Part shown: in pieces, positions 45,971 to 54,640 of the stretch
Layout of the letters: every line of letters starts with the position of its first letter
Position numbering within the stretch: position 1 is the stretch's first letter
Assembly: GCA_002238445.1 (NCBI GenBank)
Contig: MPML01000004.1
Location: 62,001 to 126,000 of the forward strand
Direction of reading: 5' to 3'
DNA length: 64,000 bases
DNA from: Caldilineaceae bacterium bin5
GTDB taxonomy: Bacteria > Chloroflexota > Anaerolineae > Caldilineales > Caldilineaceae
Notes under the pieces: generated by a model
Seen by the model: only the letters and a program-made list of their open reading frames with translations
What the model was told of the DNA's origin: nothing
Database searches by the model: none
Position numbers and translations under genes: made by a program

Positions 45971-47236
45971 TCAGGCCAAGAGCAGCTTGATTGGCGTTTC
46001 CAACAGTTCTTTCACCCTCTGCAAGAAGACGGCGCACTCGGCGCCGTCCGTCACTCGATGGTCGGCGGAAATGGTCATCTGCATGACCGTGCGCACGACC
46101 ACCTGACTTTCCTCCACGACCGCGGTTTCCCTGGCTGTGGCCACGCCAAGGATGGCGGCCTGGGGCGGGTTGATAATGGCGGCGAAGTGATCGGTGTCGT
46201 AGCCGCCAAGGTTGCTGATGGTGAAGGTGCTGCCGGATACATCCTCGGGCCTGACCCTGCCGGCGCGGGCCCTCTCGATCATGGCTTTATTGTCGCGGGC
46301 GATGTCTGAGATCGCGCTGCGGTCGGTCTGTCGGCTGACGACCGTCAGCACGCCCCCGTCCACTGCGACTGCGGCGCCTACATTGATGTCAACGTGGTGC
46401 TCGATGCGGTCCTCAACATAGGAGGCGTTCAGGTTTGGGAACTCGCGCAGGGCCAGGGCGGCGGCTTTCACCACCATGTCGTTGACGGAAACTTTGGCGT
46501 CCGACGGGAAGGCATCGTTGAACTGTCTTCGCAATGCCAGGGCATCGTCCATGGTCACCGAATTGGTGATGTAGAAGTGGGGGATCGTCTGCTTGCTGCG
46601 GCTCATGCGCTGGGCAATCGTCCGCCGGAGGGGAGACGCCGTACTTCCGGAAGTTTTTGACGGGGCACTAGCGCTTGGCGCCTGGCGAGTGAGGACTGCA
46701 GGGGCGCCGGGACCTGCTTGCGCCAAGTGGTTCTCTACATCCCCGCGCAGAATGCGACCGCCGGGGCCGCTTCCGGCCACGCGACGCAAGTCCAGATTGT
46801 GCTCGCGGGCCATGCGCAGGGCTATGGGTGTGGCCAATACACCATTCCCTATGGGCTGCGCGTATACAGGGACAGACGGCTGATCCTCCTGAGGTGCGAC
46901 TGGCAGTGGAGCGGAAGGCGCTTCTACTTCAGGCGGCGCAACCGGGGGTGGCGACTGCTCCTGGGATTGCGCCGGCGACGGCGCGCTGGGTAGCTCATCC
47001 GCCTCACCAACGCGGGCGATGGGCGCGCCCGCGGCAACGCTTTGTCCGGGCTGAATGAGGAACTCCAGCAGGACGCCCGCAACCGGCGCCTCCACCTCCA
47101 GCGTCACCTTTTCTGATTCGAATTCGGCGATGGGTTCGCCCGCCTGAACTGCGTCGCCTACGTTCTTCAACCAGACTGACAGTTCACCTTCACCGGCCTC
47201 AAAACCCAGGTCGGGCATGGGTATGATCTCGGCCAC
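45971..47236 (-). CDS. Dihydrolipoamide acyltransferase (E2) of a 2-oxoacid dehydrogenase complex
   Basis: 421 aa, standard E2 order: one lipoyl domain with the lipoyl-lysine EFESEKVTLEVEAP, an Ala/Pro-rich linker, a peripheral subunit-binding domain (ATPIALRMAREHNLDLRRVAGSGPGGRILRGDV) and the catalytic domain ending with DHRVTDGAECAVFL (catalytic His and Asp). GTG at 47236 has AGGAGGATTCC directly upstream. It partners with the AceE-like E1 gene upstream, 84 bp away. The E3 subunit is not in the window. Confidence 0.93.
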   Translation of the reverse strand: MAEIIPMPDLGFEAGEGELSVWLKNVGDAVQAGEPIAEFESEKVTLEVEAPVAGVLLEFLIQPGQSVAAGAPIARVGEADELPSAPSPAQSQEQSPPPVAPPEVEAPSAPLPVAPQEDQPSVPVYAQPIGNGVLATPIALRMAREHNLDLRRVAGSGPGGRILRGDVENHLAQAGPGAPAVLTRQAPSASAPSKTSGSTASPLRRTIAQRMSRSKQTIPHFYITNSVTMDDALALRRQFNDAFPSDAKVSVNDMVVKAAALALREFPNLNASYVEDRIEHHVDINVGAAVAVDGGVLTVVSRQTDRSAISDIARDNKAMIERARAGRVRPEDVSGSTFTISNLGGYDTDHFAAIINPPQAAILGVATARETAVVEESQVVVRTVMQMTISADHRVTDGAECAVFLQRVKELLETPIKLLLA

Positions 47237-47320
47237 GGAATCCTCCTCTAAGCGGCAACTTCGGGTGGCTGGCGATCTGCACCGTATAACTGCTGCAACC
47301 AGCCACACTTCAGCGCGGTT

Positions 47321-49735
47321 CTACCTGAACTCGGTTCGATTCAGACCTACGAGCGCCGCCTCGAATATCGCGTTGCTGTCGATCTCGAAGTGGCGGTAGA
47401 GGTCGGCAGGCGTGCCGGATTGACCGAAGTCGTCCACGCCCAAGGGTATCAGGTAACTGCCAAATAGACTGCCCAGCCAGGCCAGATTGTGGGATGCCCC
47501 GTCCTGCACGGTGACGATTGGGGCCTGGCGCTCATTGGGGGGAATAAGCCATGATAGCAACCGGCTTGGCTCTCTGCCGGGTCGACGGCCCCATTGGGCG
47601 GCGCGCCAGTTTTCAAAGAGGCGGCGGGGGCTGGTCAGGTTGAGCACGTTGACGGCTATGCCCTCTGCCTGCAACATCGCGGCCGCCTCCATCGCCTCCG
47701 GCAGCATGATGCCGGATGAGGCGATGTGGACCAGCGAGCGGGGATCTGCTTCCGGCGCGGCCGTTTGCCAGTCCAAAAGACGGTAACCGCCTTCAAGTAC
47801 CTGGCGCCGCAGTTCAGTCGCCCCCAGTCGTTCCAGGGCAGGATCCAGCATTGACTGATCGGTCGGCTTGGTAGAGAGACGAAGATAGGTTGCTCTGCCA
47901 TCCACGTCGCGGCAGCACTGGCGGACCGCTTCCAGCATGATCCAGACCAACTCCTGTGCAAAGCAGGGCTCATAGCTGTTCAGATTTGGCAGTTCTGCGC
48001 CGAGAGACGGAGTAACGGTAGACTGGTGCGCGCCCCCTTCGGGAGCGAGGCTGACGCCTGATGGTGTGCCGACGACAATGAAGCGGGACTTGGAGTAGAG
48101 GCCGTAGATGAAGGAGTCGAGTCCTCGCAACACGAAGGGATCGTAGACAGTGCCGACAGGTATAAGCTGCTGGCCGTTCAACTCCGCTGAGAGGCCCAGC
48201 ATGCCCAGCATCATAAACAGATTCATCTCGGAAATGCCCAACTCGATGTGCTGGCCGTCGGGGCCGTAGCGCCAACTGAGTCCGCGATTTTCTTCCAGTT
48301 CGTAAATTTCGCCTTCGGTTAAGGAAAAAACGCCCTGTTTTGCGATCCAGCCTGACAGATTGGTGGAGGTGGAGACGTCGGGCGAGGTTGTGACGATACG
48401 CGGCGCGAGCTTCGGATTGCGGCTCATGCTGACCAGAGTCTGGCCAAATGACTGCTGGGTACTGAGCATGCCGTGGGTACGGACCGGCACACTTTCAGGA
48501 ACGTCCTGCGCCGAGAGACCGATGGGAGGTTGCATCTCATTCCCATTCGACTTCTGCTGGGAATTGATGTCGGGCAGGTCAGAGGAGGGATAGAGTCGGC
48601 GGGCAATTTCGGTACAGAGAACACTCTCGTCCGATCCCGGCCCAAATGCGGCCCATTCATCGTCACGAGGTATCGCCAGCTCCTCGCCGAGCGCTGACAT
48701 CTCATCCACGCTCAGCAATTTCGAGTGGTTGTGGGGGTCGCCTGCGATCGGCAAACGCCAGCCTTTAATCGTATAGGCGAAGATCACGGTGGGGCGGTCT
48801 GCCGTGGCATCGGCCTCTTCAAGGACGCCAATCATCTCGGTGAGGTCGTGGCCGCCCAGATTACCGACGACACCGGGCAGTTCTTCGTTGCTAATTGGGG
48901 CGAGCAGCTCTTCCAGGTGCCTGTCCTTGTGGCCGTTTACCGTGACGAAGCGGCGGCGCAATTCGTCGCCGGGCAGCCGCACCAGTAGTTGATACTCCTC
49001 ATTGCTCATGTCATCAATGCGTTTGCGCACGCGTTCGCCGTGCTTCTCTGCGAAGAGACTTTGGAGCCTGCGTCCGTACTTCGCCTCCAACACCTGCCAG
49101 CCCCAACTGTCGAACATCGATTTCAGCGTCCCGGCGCGGATGCCGGGAATCACCCTGTCCAGGCTCTGGCGATTCAGGTCTACGATCCAGATCGTGTTGG
49201 ACAGTTCTGCCATCCATTCGTCGAAGACGGCTTCCCAGACATTGCCCTCGTCCAGCTCGGCGTCGCCGATGATGGCAATGAAGCGATTCGATGTTACCTC
49301 ACCAAAGTGCATCTGGGCGTAATGGTGGGTCAGCGCGGCGAAGGCCGGCGCAACTGCTCCCAGCCCTACGGAGCCGGTGGAAAAATCGACGGGGTCGGGG
49401 TCTTTGGTGCGGCTGGGGTAGGCCTGCAGGCCGCCAAAGGCGCGCAGCGTGGTCAAATAGTCGCGGGGCAACTGGCCGAGCAGGTATTGGATGGCGTGAA
49501 AGACCGGGGAAGCGTGGGGCTTTACCGATACCCTGTCACCGTGCTTGAGCAGGTGAAAATAGAGCGCCGTCATTATGGTCACCATGCTCGCGGACGAAGC
49601 CTGGTGACCGCCCACTTTGACACCGTCCCGCTGCGGCCGAACGCTGTTGGCCTCATGCACGATGCGCATGGACAGCCACAGTATCCGTTCCTGAATGCGG
49701 TTAAGAGTTTGCAGGTACTCGGATGACAGTTTCAC
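47321..49735 (-). CDS. Pyruvate dehydrogenase E1 component, homodimeric (AceE-like)
   Basis: 804-aa thiamine-diphosphate enzyme. VGGHQASSASMVTIMTALYFHLL, KPHASPVFHAIQYLLG and DFSTGSVGLGAVAPAFAAL match the AceE/transketolase group. The ThDP site is IGDAELDEGNVWEAV, followed by IWIVDLNRQSLD. The C-terminal half has ELGISEMNLFMMLG and GVDDFGQSGTPADLYRHFEID, as in AceE. Start GTG with AGGTCTCTGCC. It is shorter than E. coli AceE (887). Pairing with the E2 gene supports pyruvate as substrate; another 2-oxoacid is possible. Confidence 0.84.
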   Translation of the reverse strand: MKLSSEYLQTLNRIQERILWLSMRIVHEANSVRPQRDGVKVGGHQASSASMVTIMTALYFHLLKHGDRVSVKPHASPVFHAIQYLLGQLPRDYLTTLRAFGGLQAYPSRTKDPDPVDFSTGSVGLGAVAPAFAALTHHYAQMHFGEVTSNRFIAIIGDAELDEGNVWEAVFDEWMAELSNTIWIVDLNRQSLDRVIPGIRAGTLKSMFDSWGWQVLEAKYGRRLQSLFAEKHGERVRKRIDDMSNEEYQLLVRLPGDELRRRFVTVNGHKDRHLEELLAPISNEELPGVVGNLGGHDLTEMIGVLEEADATADRPTVIFAYTIKGWRLPIAGDPHNHSKLLSVDEMSALGEELAIPRDDEWAAFGPGSDESVLCTEIARRLYPSSDLPDINSQQKSNGNEMQPPIGLSAQDVPESVPVRTHGMLSTQQSFGQTLVSMSRNPKLAPRIVTTSPDVSTSTNLSGWIAKQGVFSLTEGEIYELEENRGLSWRYGPDGQHIELGISEMNLFMMLGMLGLSAELNGQQLIPVGTVYDPFVLRGLDSFIYGLYSKSRFIVVGTPSGVSLAPEGGAHQSTVTPSLGAELPNLNSYEPCFAQELVWIMLEAVRQCCRDVDGRATYLRLSTKPTDQSMLDPALERLGATELRRQVLEGGYRLLDWQTAAPEADPRSLVHIASSGIMLPEAMEAAAMLQAEGIAVNVLNLTSPRRLFENWRAAQWGRRPGREPSRLLSWLIPPNERQAPIVTVQDGASHNLAWLGSLFGSYLIPLGVDDFGQSGTPADLYRHFEIDSNAIFEAALVGLNRTEFR

Positions 49736-49885
49736 TGGCAGAGACCTGTGTTCGGCAACTGCTCTTAGTGTACTTACACAATCAGAGCTTTTTGCGCCCT
49801 CAATTGCTTTCAGGGCGCCTCACGTTTCAGATGTCTCTCCTGCAAATTATAGCATACCGCATCAGTTCGAGATCAAAGCCTCGCG

Positions 49886-50173
49886 GTAACTGCTCAGCCA
49901 TATACAGTGCCTGTCTTGGCCAGCCCTTTATCCCAGTCGCCATTCAGGCTATCTGATTGCGTATTCGGTTGGCGGCAGCCAGGTTGCTGGAGCGGCACGG
50001 CTGGAATGCGCACACACGGTCGGAGAGCGATGGTTTTGTAGGGGGGCGTTGCGGGGGCGCAGCCCCTGCACAAGGGAGGGCCGAAGGCCCGACCGCCCAT
50101 ATGCAAAGAGAGAGTAAAGAGGAGTGCGTAGTGAGAGAACATCGATGTGAATTGGCGATGGCTGAGTAGTTTT
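49886..50173. mobile_element. MITE copy F
   Basis: 288 bp from GTAACTGCTCAGCC to GGCTGAGTAGTTTT. Flanks GCCTCGCG (49878-49885) and GTCTCGCG (50174-50181) match at 7 of 8 positions. The core has AAGG-type hairpins GGGCC-GAA-GGCCC and TGCGGGGGC-GCA-GCCCCTGCA. It ends 16 bp before the stop codon of the epimerase gene, so it forms the 3' end of that operon. Confidence 0.88.
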
Positions 50174-50189
50174 GTCTCGCGAATCTCCA

Positions 50190-50873
50190 CTATCCACTCG
50201 TACGAGGGCTTTGCGGTTTATACCCTATCGCGCGGTAGCCGTGTTCCAGGTCGTAGAGCGGCCACTCACCGCCGGAAACACCAAAGACCACCTCGTACTG
50301 TACGTTCGGATGGATGACGGCGCGCTCGAAGACCCGCACCAGGTCGGGGTGGCTGAGGTGGTGGGGATGATCGGCATGGGGCCGGTCGGCGCGCACATTG
50401 CCGATGCGGACGGAAACGCACTCCATCCCAAACTTGCTGGCGTACATGTAACCCAGGTTCTCACCGAAAACTTTGCTAATTGAGTAGTAGCTTTCGGGGC
50501 GGGGCGGCATATCGATAGTGCGGGTGATCTCCTCTGGGTAGGGAGCAAGCAGGCCGGCGCGACTTGCAAAAACGACGCGGCGCACGTTGTTTTGGCGGGC
50601 CGCCTCGAACAGGTTGTAGGTTCCGATGATGTTGCTGTTGAGAATCTCCTCCCACGGCGCGCCGCCCAAGGGATTGCCGGCCAGGTGGACAACCGCCTCC
50701 ATGTCCTGCGTGGCCGCGGCCACGGCCTCAAAGTCGGTCAACTCGCCCACAACCGCGTCTTCAAAATCGGGCAAGGGCACGCGGTCGAAAACGCGTAGCT
50801 GGTAGCGATCGCGCAGACCGTTGACAAGAACCGTGCCGACGGCGCCGGCAGCGCCTGTAATCAGAATTCTCAT
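50190..50873 (-). CDS. NAD-dependent epimerase/dehydratase, uronate-dehydrogenase-like
   Basis: 227-aa extended SDR: ILITGAAGAVGTVL, VVHLAGNPLG, the segment EILNSNIIGTYNLFEAARQ, VVFASRAGLL and the Y-x3-K motif YYSISKVFGENLGY. The sequence PWEEILNSNIIGTYN is reminiscent of uronate dehydrogenases (about 265 aa), so it may be slightly short at the C-terminus. The MITE lies 16 bp beyond its stop; whether it shortened the protein cannot be told. ATG with GGGAG upstream. Last gene of a five-gene operon. Confidence 0.78.
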   Translation of the reverse strand: MRILITGAAGAVGTVLVNGLRDRYQLRVFDRVPLPDFEDAVVGELTDFEAVAAATQDMEAVVHLAGNPLGGAPWEEILNSNIIGTYNLFEAARQNNVRRVVFASRAGLLAPYPEEITRTIDMPPRPESYYSISKVFGENLGYMYASKFGMECVSVRIGNVRADRPHADHPHHLSHPDLVRVFERAVIHPNVQYEVVFGVSGGEWPLYDLEHGYRAIGYKPQSPRTSG

Positions 50874-50883
50874 TTACAACTCC

Positions 50884-51618
50884 CTAGCAGGCGGCGACTA
50901 TAAGATAGGTCAGCCATGCCTGGTCAGTATTGGTTATGTAGTAGGTCGTATCCGGCGACAGGTGGATGGCGTCGCCTTCACCGATCGCTCTTTCCTGGCC
51001 GTCGGCGACGAGTGTGCCAGCGCCGGCCAGGACGTAGTATATCTGCTCAAGATCCTCCGAATTCCCTTCGGCAGACCGCCGTCGCGGCTGCACCATCTCC
51101 CGATCGATGAAGGCCAATCCGCGCAGACAGCCGCCTTCCCGCTCAGTTACGGGGCCGAGAAGACGCCAACGCACCGCGCCCGACTTGTCACTCAGCGGGG
51201 CAACATCGCGCCAATTGCGTAACACGAACTGGCCGCCGTCACCGTCAACCGGCATGTTGATCACGTGGTGGTACAACCAACCATCACCTGTGTTAAAAAG
51301 CTGGTGGAACTGCCCGGACGGCAGGTAGATGATATCCCCCTCCTCAACAGGGGACAGTAGGTCGCCGCACAAGATCTGCCCGGCGCCGTCGAGGATGTAA
51401 TAGAGTTGCTCGCGATTCTCGTGTTTGTGATGGTCCGACTGTTTGCGCCCTTGCAGGGCGTGCAGGGTGAAAACGCCCAGCTTTTCCAGCGCTTCCCCTT
51501 GGGCCGGCTGCCAGGCGGCGGCTTTGCCGGTTGGCTTGGGCTGCAAGCAACTCCAGACGATGGCGCTCTCATGGCCGACAACCGGCTGCGCCTCTCTCCA
51601 ATTTACGACTGTGGGCAT
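50884..51618 (-). CDS. Double-cupin protein
   Basis: 244 aa with two cupin domains: the first, SDHHKHENREQLYYILDGAG, with HQLF near the end of the barrel, and the second, EDLEQIYYVLAGAGTLVADGQE with SPDTTYYITN. Only the first retains a clear His-x-His pattern (HHKHEN), so the second may have lost metal. Good SD (GAGGAGTCACC). Tight operon between the epimerase (10 bp) and PhyH (40 bp). Probably an isomerase or dioxygenase of a sugar acid; substrate unknown. Confidence 0.78.
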   Translation of the reverse strand: MPTVVNWREAQPVVGHESAIVWSCLQPKPTGKAAAWQPAQGEALEKLGVFTLHALQGRKQSDHHKHENREQLYYILDGAGQILCGDLLSPVEEGDIIYLPSGQFHQLFNTGDGWLYHHVINMPVDGDGGQFVLRNWRDVAPLSDKSGAVRWRLLGPVTEREGGCLRGLAFIDREMVQPRRRSAEGNSEDLEQIYYVLAGAGTLVADGQERAIGEGDAIHLSPDTTYYITNTDQAWLTYLIVAAC

Positions 51619-51658
51619 GGTGACTCCTCTCTCAAAGGCGACGGCTCGCCCGCAACCG

Positions 51659-52429
51659 TCAGGCCCAATCTTCGGCCGGCAGCTGCTCGATCATTTGCCG
51701 GATGCGCGGTCTCTCGCGGGCCGTGAAGGAGCGGTGAAAGGAGAAGGCGCCGTGTTTTCTCAGGGCTTCGAAATGGCGGTCAGATGTTGGCATCGCGGCG
51801 AACTTCAGGGCGATGTATCGCCGGTCGGGCTGCTTGCCAAAGACGGCATGGTACAGATAGTGATTGAAGAATACAGCGTCGCCCGGCTCGACCTCCAGCG
51901 CGCAACTGGGCAGCTCCGGCCCCGCTACGCCGAAGGGCATTTCATGCGGCTTTGATTGGATGTGGTTGAGCTGTTGGAGTTGGTGATAGAGGGGAGGGCG
52001 ATGTGACCCGGGCATCACGCGAAGAGCCCCCGTATCCTTCGTCGTGGGAGTCAGGTACAGCATTATCTTGATGCGCACATAGTCCGGCTCCTCTTCGCCG
52101 GGGCGGTCACAGTGCCAGCCGTGGCTCTGCGTTTCGTTGAAGCTGCCCTTGTTGCCCTCGGAGCCGCCCCAGACGAAACCGGCGCCCAACAACCGTTCCA
52201 CTGTCAGGTAGATGCGGTCGTCTTCAACGAGTGAGGAAAGCTCGAGGCTCGATTCGAGGAATGGCGCGACATGCTGGTATGCCCCTTCGTCGGGACCCCC
52301 GCCGCGCTCTTCTCTCCACAGCGCATCGGCCGTGCGCCGGATTTCCGCTATCTCATCGGCCGAGAATAGCTGCGGCAGGAAGAGGAAGCCAAAAGTGTCA
52401 AAGTGTGCGACCTGCTGGGTGGTGAGCAT
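51659..52429 (-). CDS. PhyH-type (phytanoyl-CoA dioxygenase family) oxygenase
   Basis: 256-aa 2OG-Fe(II) enzyme. Iron ligands H106-x-D108 in HGWHCDRPGEEE and the distal His in NHYLYHAVFGKQ, followed by the Arg in DRRYIALKF. The family oxidises aliphatic substrates in varied metabolism. ATG 52429 with GGAGACGCATC. It is 15 bp from the NHL-repeat gene, in the same operon. Confidence 0.88.
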   Translation of the reverse strand: MLTTQQVAHFDTFGFLFLPQLFSADEIAEIRRTADALWREERGGGPDEGAYQHVAPFLESSLELSSLVEDDRIYLTVERLLGAGFVWGGSEGNKGSFNETQSHGWHCDRPGEEEPDYVRIKIMLYLTPTTKDTGALRVMPGSHRPPLYHQLQQLNHIQSKPHEMPFGVAGPELPSCALEVEPGDAVFFNHYLYHAVFGKQPDRRYIALKFAAMPTSDRHFEALRKHGAFSFHRSFTARERPRIRQMIEQLPAEDWA

Positions 52430-52444
52430 GATGCGTCTCCCGTT

Positions 52445-53302
52445 TTATTCTCGGGTGAATTTCTGCAGCCGGTTATCGAGAAAGGGCACTTCGGCCACAT
52501 ACAGGTCCCCGTGCGAATCGAGCCACAGCCCATGCGGGTGATCGGCGAACTGGCCCGCGGCCTCGCCGTGTTCGCCCCAACGCGCAAGTAGTTCGCCATC
52601 CAGATTGAAGACGCTGATGCGGTAGTTGCCTTCGGCGATGTAGACGTTGTCGTCCTTGTCGATGAAGAGATCGTTGGGGCCGTCGAGATCGGGCCACTCG
52701 CCCTGGTAGTTGCCGTCCGCGTCAAAGATCTGGAGGCGCCGGTTCTCGCGGTCCAGGACTAATATGCGATTGCGGCTGTCCACGCGCAGGCAATGCGGTA
52801 GGGCGAACTGGCCGGGGCCGGTGCCCTCTTCTCCCCACGAGTGCAGCAGCGTTCCGTCGGCGGTGAAGCGATGCACGCGATATTGGCCATATCCGTCGGT
52901 GACGTAGAGATCACCCCACGGGGCTAACACTGCCCAGGTGGGCATGTTGAAAGGCTGGCCGGGCGCGCCGACCTTGCCGGGCGTTCCCAGGGTCTGCAAC
53001 ACGCGCCCGTCGGTGTCGAGCTTGCGAACAGTGTGGTCATCGACGTCGGCCACGTACAGCTGGTCCTGTTCGTTGAACCAGACACTGTGCGGGTTCTTGA
53101 AGAGGTCGCCACCCCACTCGGTTAGGTAATTGCCTTCACGATCATAGACCAGGATCGCCGGAGGTTCGCGGCGGGCGATGTAGACGCGGTCACGCGAGTC
53201 GGTCGCCACCGCCGGCGTTACGCCGCCGAAGGCGCGGCCGGCCGGTCCCTGCCCCCACCCCTCGACCACCTTGTATTCGGAAAAGCCACTATTTCCTGCC
53301 AT
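52445..53302 (-). CDS. NHL-repeat beta-propeller protein
   Basis: 285-aa protein with five or six NHL/SMP-30-type repeats, e.g. LFKNPHSVWFNEQDQLYVADV, FNMPTWAVLAPWGDLYVTDG, FALPHCLRVDSRNRILVLD and FADHPHGLWLDSHGDLYVAEV. No signal peptide, so probably cytosolic. Proteins of this type include lactonases and peptidyl-alpha-hydroxyglycine lyases; context (next to an oxygenase, cupin and uronate-dehydrogenase-like gene) favours a lactonase, not shown. Confidence 0.82.
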   Translation of the reverse strand: MAGNSGFSEYKVVEGWGQGPAGRAFGGVTPAVATDSRDRVYIARREPPAILVYDREGNYLTEWGGDLFKNPHSVWFNEQDQLYVADVDDHTVRKLDTDGRVLQTLGTPGKVGAPGQPFNMPTWAVLAPWGDLYVTDGYGQYRVHRFTADGTLLHSWGEEGTGPGQFALPHCLRVDSRNRILVLDRENRRLQIFDADGNYQGEWPDLDGPNDLFIDKDDNVYIAEGNYRISVFNLDGELLARWGEHGEAAGQFADHPHGLWLDSHGDLYVAEVPFLDNRLQKFTRE

Positions 53303-53417
53303 CTCGCTCCTCCATTGTCACAAGAGTTTCTTTTTCGCGGCCCTTCGTAGACAGACCTCTTGCAGTCGGTGCGGATCTCAATCCGGGCAACCGTCAAAAG
53401 CCCTGGCGAAGCGGGTG

Positions 53418-54143
53418 TCAGGGTATCGGGCTTTCCATCAACACAGTGACGCCCATATCGATATATTTGTTGCGATTTTCTGGCGAGTAGCTCCTGAAGC
53501 TGATCTTGGCGTCCGCGCCCTGCAGCTGCTTGAGCGCGTGGCGCACACAGTCGTCTACGCTCTTGAAAGGATGCTCGGGATGCGCTTCCAGGTCGTAGAG
53601 CAGATCATTCGGCCCCCACGTCAGGCAGTCAACGCCCGGCTTGGCAAGTTTGCGCACATTGGTCACTGCCCGAACCGACTCCATCTGAAGGCACAGAATA
53701 CCGGTGCGGTTCCACCAGTCGGCATACTGCAGGCGGTCGTCGCGTCCTTCGATGCCATAACGCGCTGCGCCGCCCCAGCTCCTCCTGCCGACCTGGGGAT
53801 AGTAGAAGGCTTCGAGCGCTTCATCCACCGTCGCCTCGTCCTCCACAATCGGAATCTCGATGCCGAGCGGGCCCAGATCGAGGATATTGCCGATCAGGTA
53901 GGCGTGCCGCGTGTGCTTGATGCGAAACTGGACCGGAATCCCCAGCTCCGCGGCCACCCCGCAGAATTCGACCAGCTTCTCTTCGTTGTAAGGCGCATGC
54001 TGGCTGTCCACCGACAGGAAGCTGTAAGAGTCCTTGCCGAGAATGTCTTCAAGTTGGCTCTTGCCGGCGCTAACAGGGGCGGACACGCCGATCACGATGT
54101 CTCCCCTGCGAATGCGCTGTTTCAATGACTCGCTATCTGACAT
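53418..54143 (-). CDS. HpcH/HpaI-family aldolase
   Basis: 241-aa class II pyruvate aldolase fold. FLSVDSQHAPYNEEKL (metal and catalytic His region), IPVQFRIKHTRHAY, GPLGIEIPIVEDEATVDEAL, CLQMESVRAVTNVRKLAKPGVDCLTWGPNDL are family features. The usual E-H pair is seen as DSQHAP. It likely cleaves a 2-keto-3-deoxy type product. ATG 54143 with CAGGAGGCGATT upstream; the ORF runs on to 54236. First gene of the operon with the NHL gene after 115 bp. Confidence 0.86.
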   Translation of the reverse strand: MSDSESLKQRIRRGDIVIGVSAPVSAGKSQLEDILGKDSYSFLSVDSQHAPYNEEKLVEFCGVAAELGIPVQFRIKHTRHAYLIGNILDLGPLGIEIPIVEDEATVDEALEAFYYPQVGRRSWGGAARYGIEGRDDRLQYADWWNRTGILCLQMESVRAVTNVRKLAKPGVDCLTWGPNDLLYDLEAHPEHPFKSVDDCVRHALKQLQGADAKISFRSYSPENRNKYIDMGVTVLMESPIP

Positions 54144-54236
54144 AATCGCCTCCTGCGATTTTGAGGTGAACTGGGAATCGGGGTCAGCCTTAGCAGAAAA
54201 ACCGTTCTGACACTTATTCGCTCGATTCCCGGCCAT

Positions 54237-54640
54237 TACCGGGACTGTCGGAGCGTCTCTGGTGCCATTTCATCCTGACAAATTTGCGGGTGAAGACTCT
54301 GATGGCCTCTTAGTCCTAAGGCGGTGGGAGATTCAAAGCTAGTGGGATGTTGCCGCGAGCACAGCCGGCGGCGCAGTCGCGAGTCTGAAGCGTCATTTTC
54401 GGCAAAGTTAGTCTGAAATCTTTCACAACGCGCGCCATCCTTCAAGCATTAGCGGCATAGAAGGCACATTTACAGTTTACCATCAACTCAATGTCAGCGC
54501 CGACTGTCTCAAAGGCATTCCAGTCGGGCGCCAGATAGGCCCAATTCAATTTCCTGGAAACTGTGGTTGAAGTGGAAGCAGGGTAGATGGCGAGCCGAGA
54601 AGACAGCAGGGAAAGGGGCGTGGAGGGGTGGTCCTTGAAT
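54237..54640. other. Gene-free spacer
   Basis: Contains only unconvincing short frames, such as one on the minus strand at 54442-54675 without family resemblance or ribosome site. It separates the aldolase operon from the peptide deformylase gene; the promoter of the operon is probably here. Confidence 0.5.
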
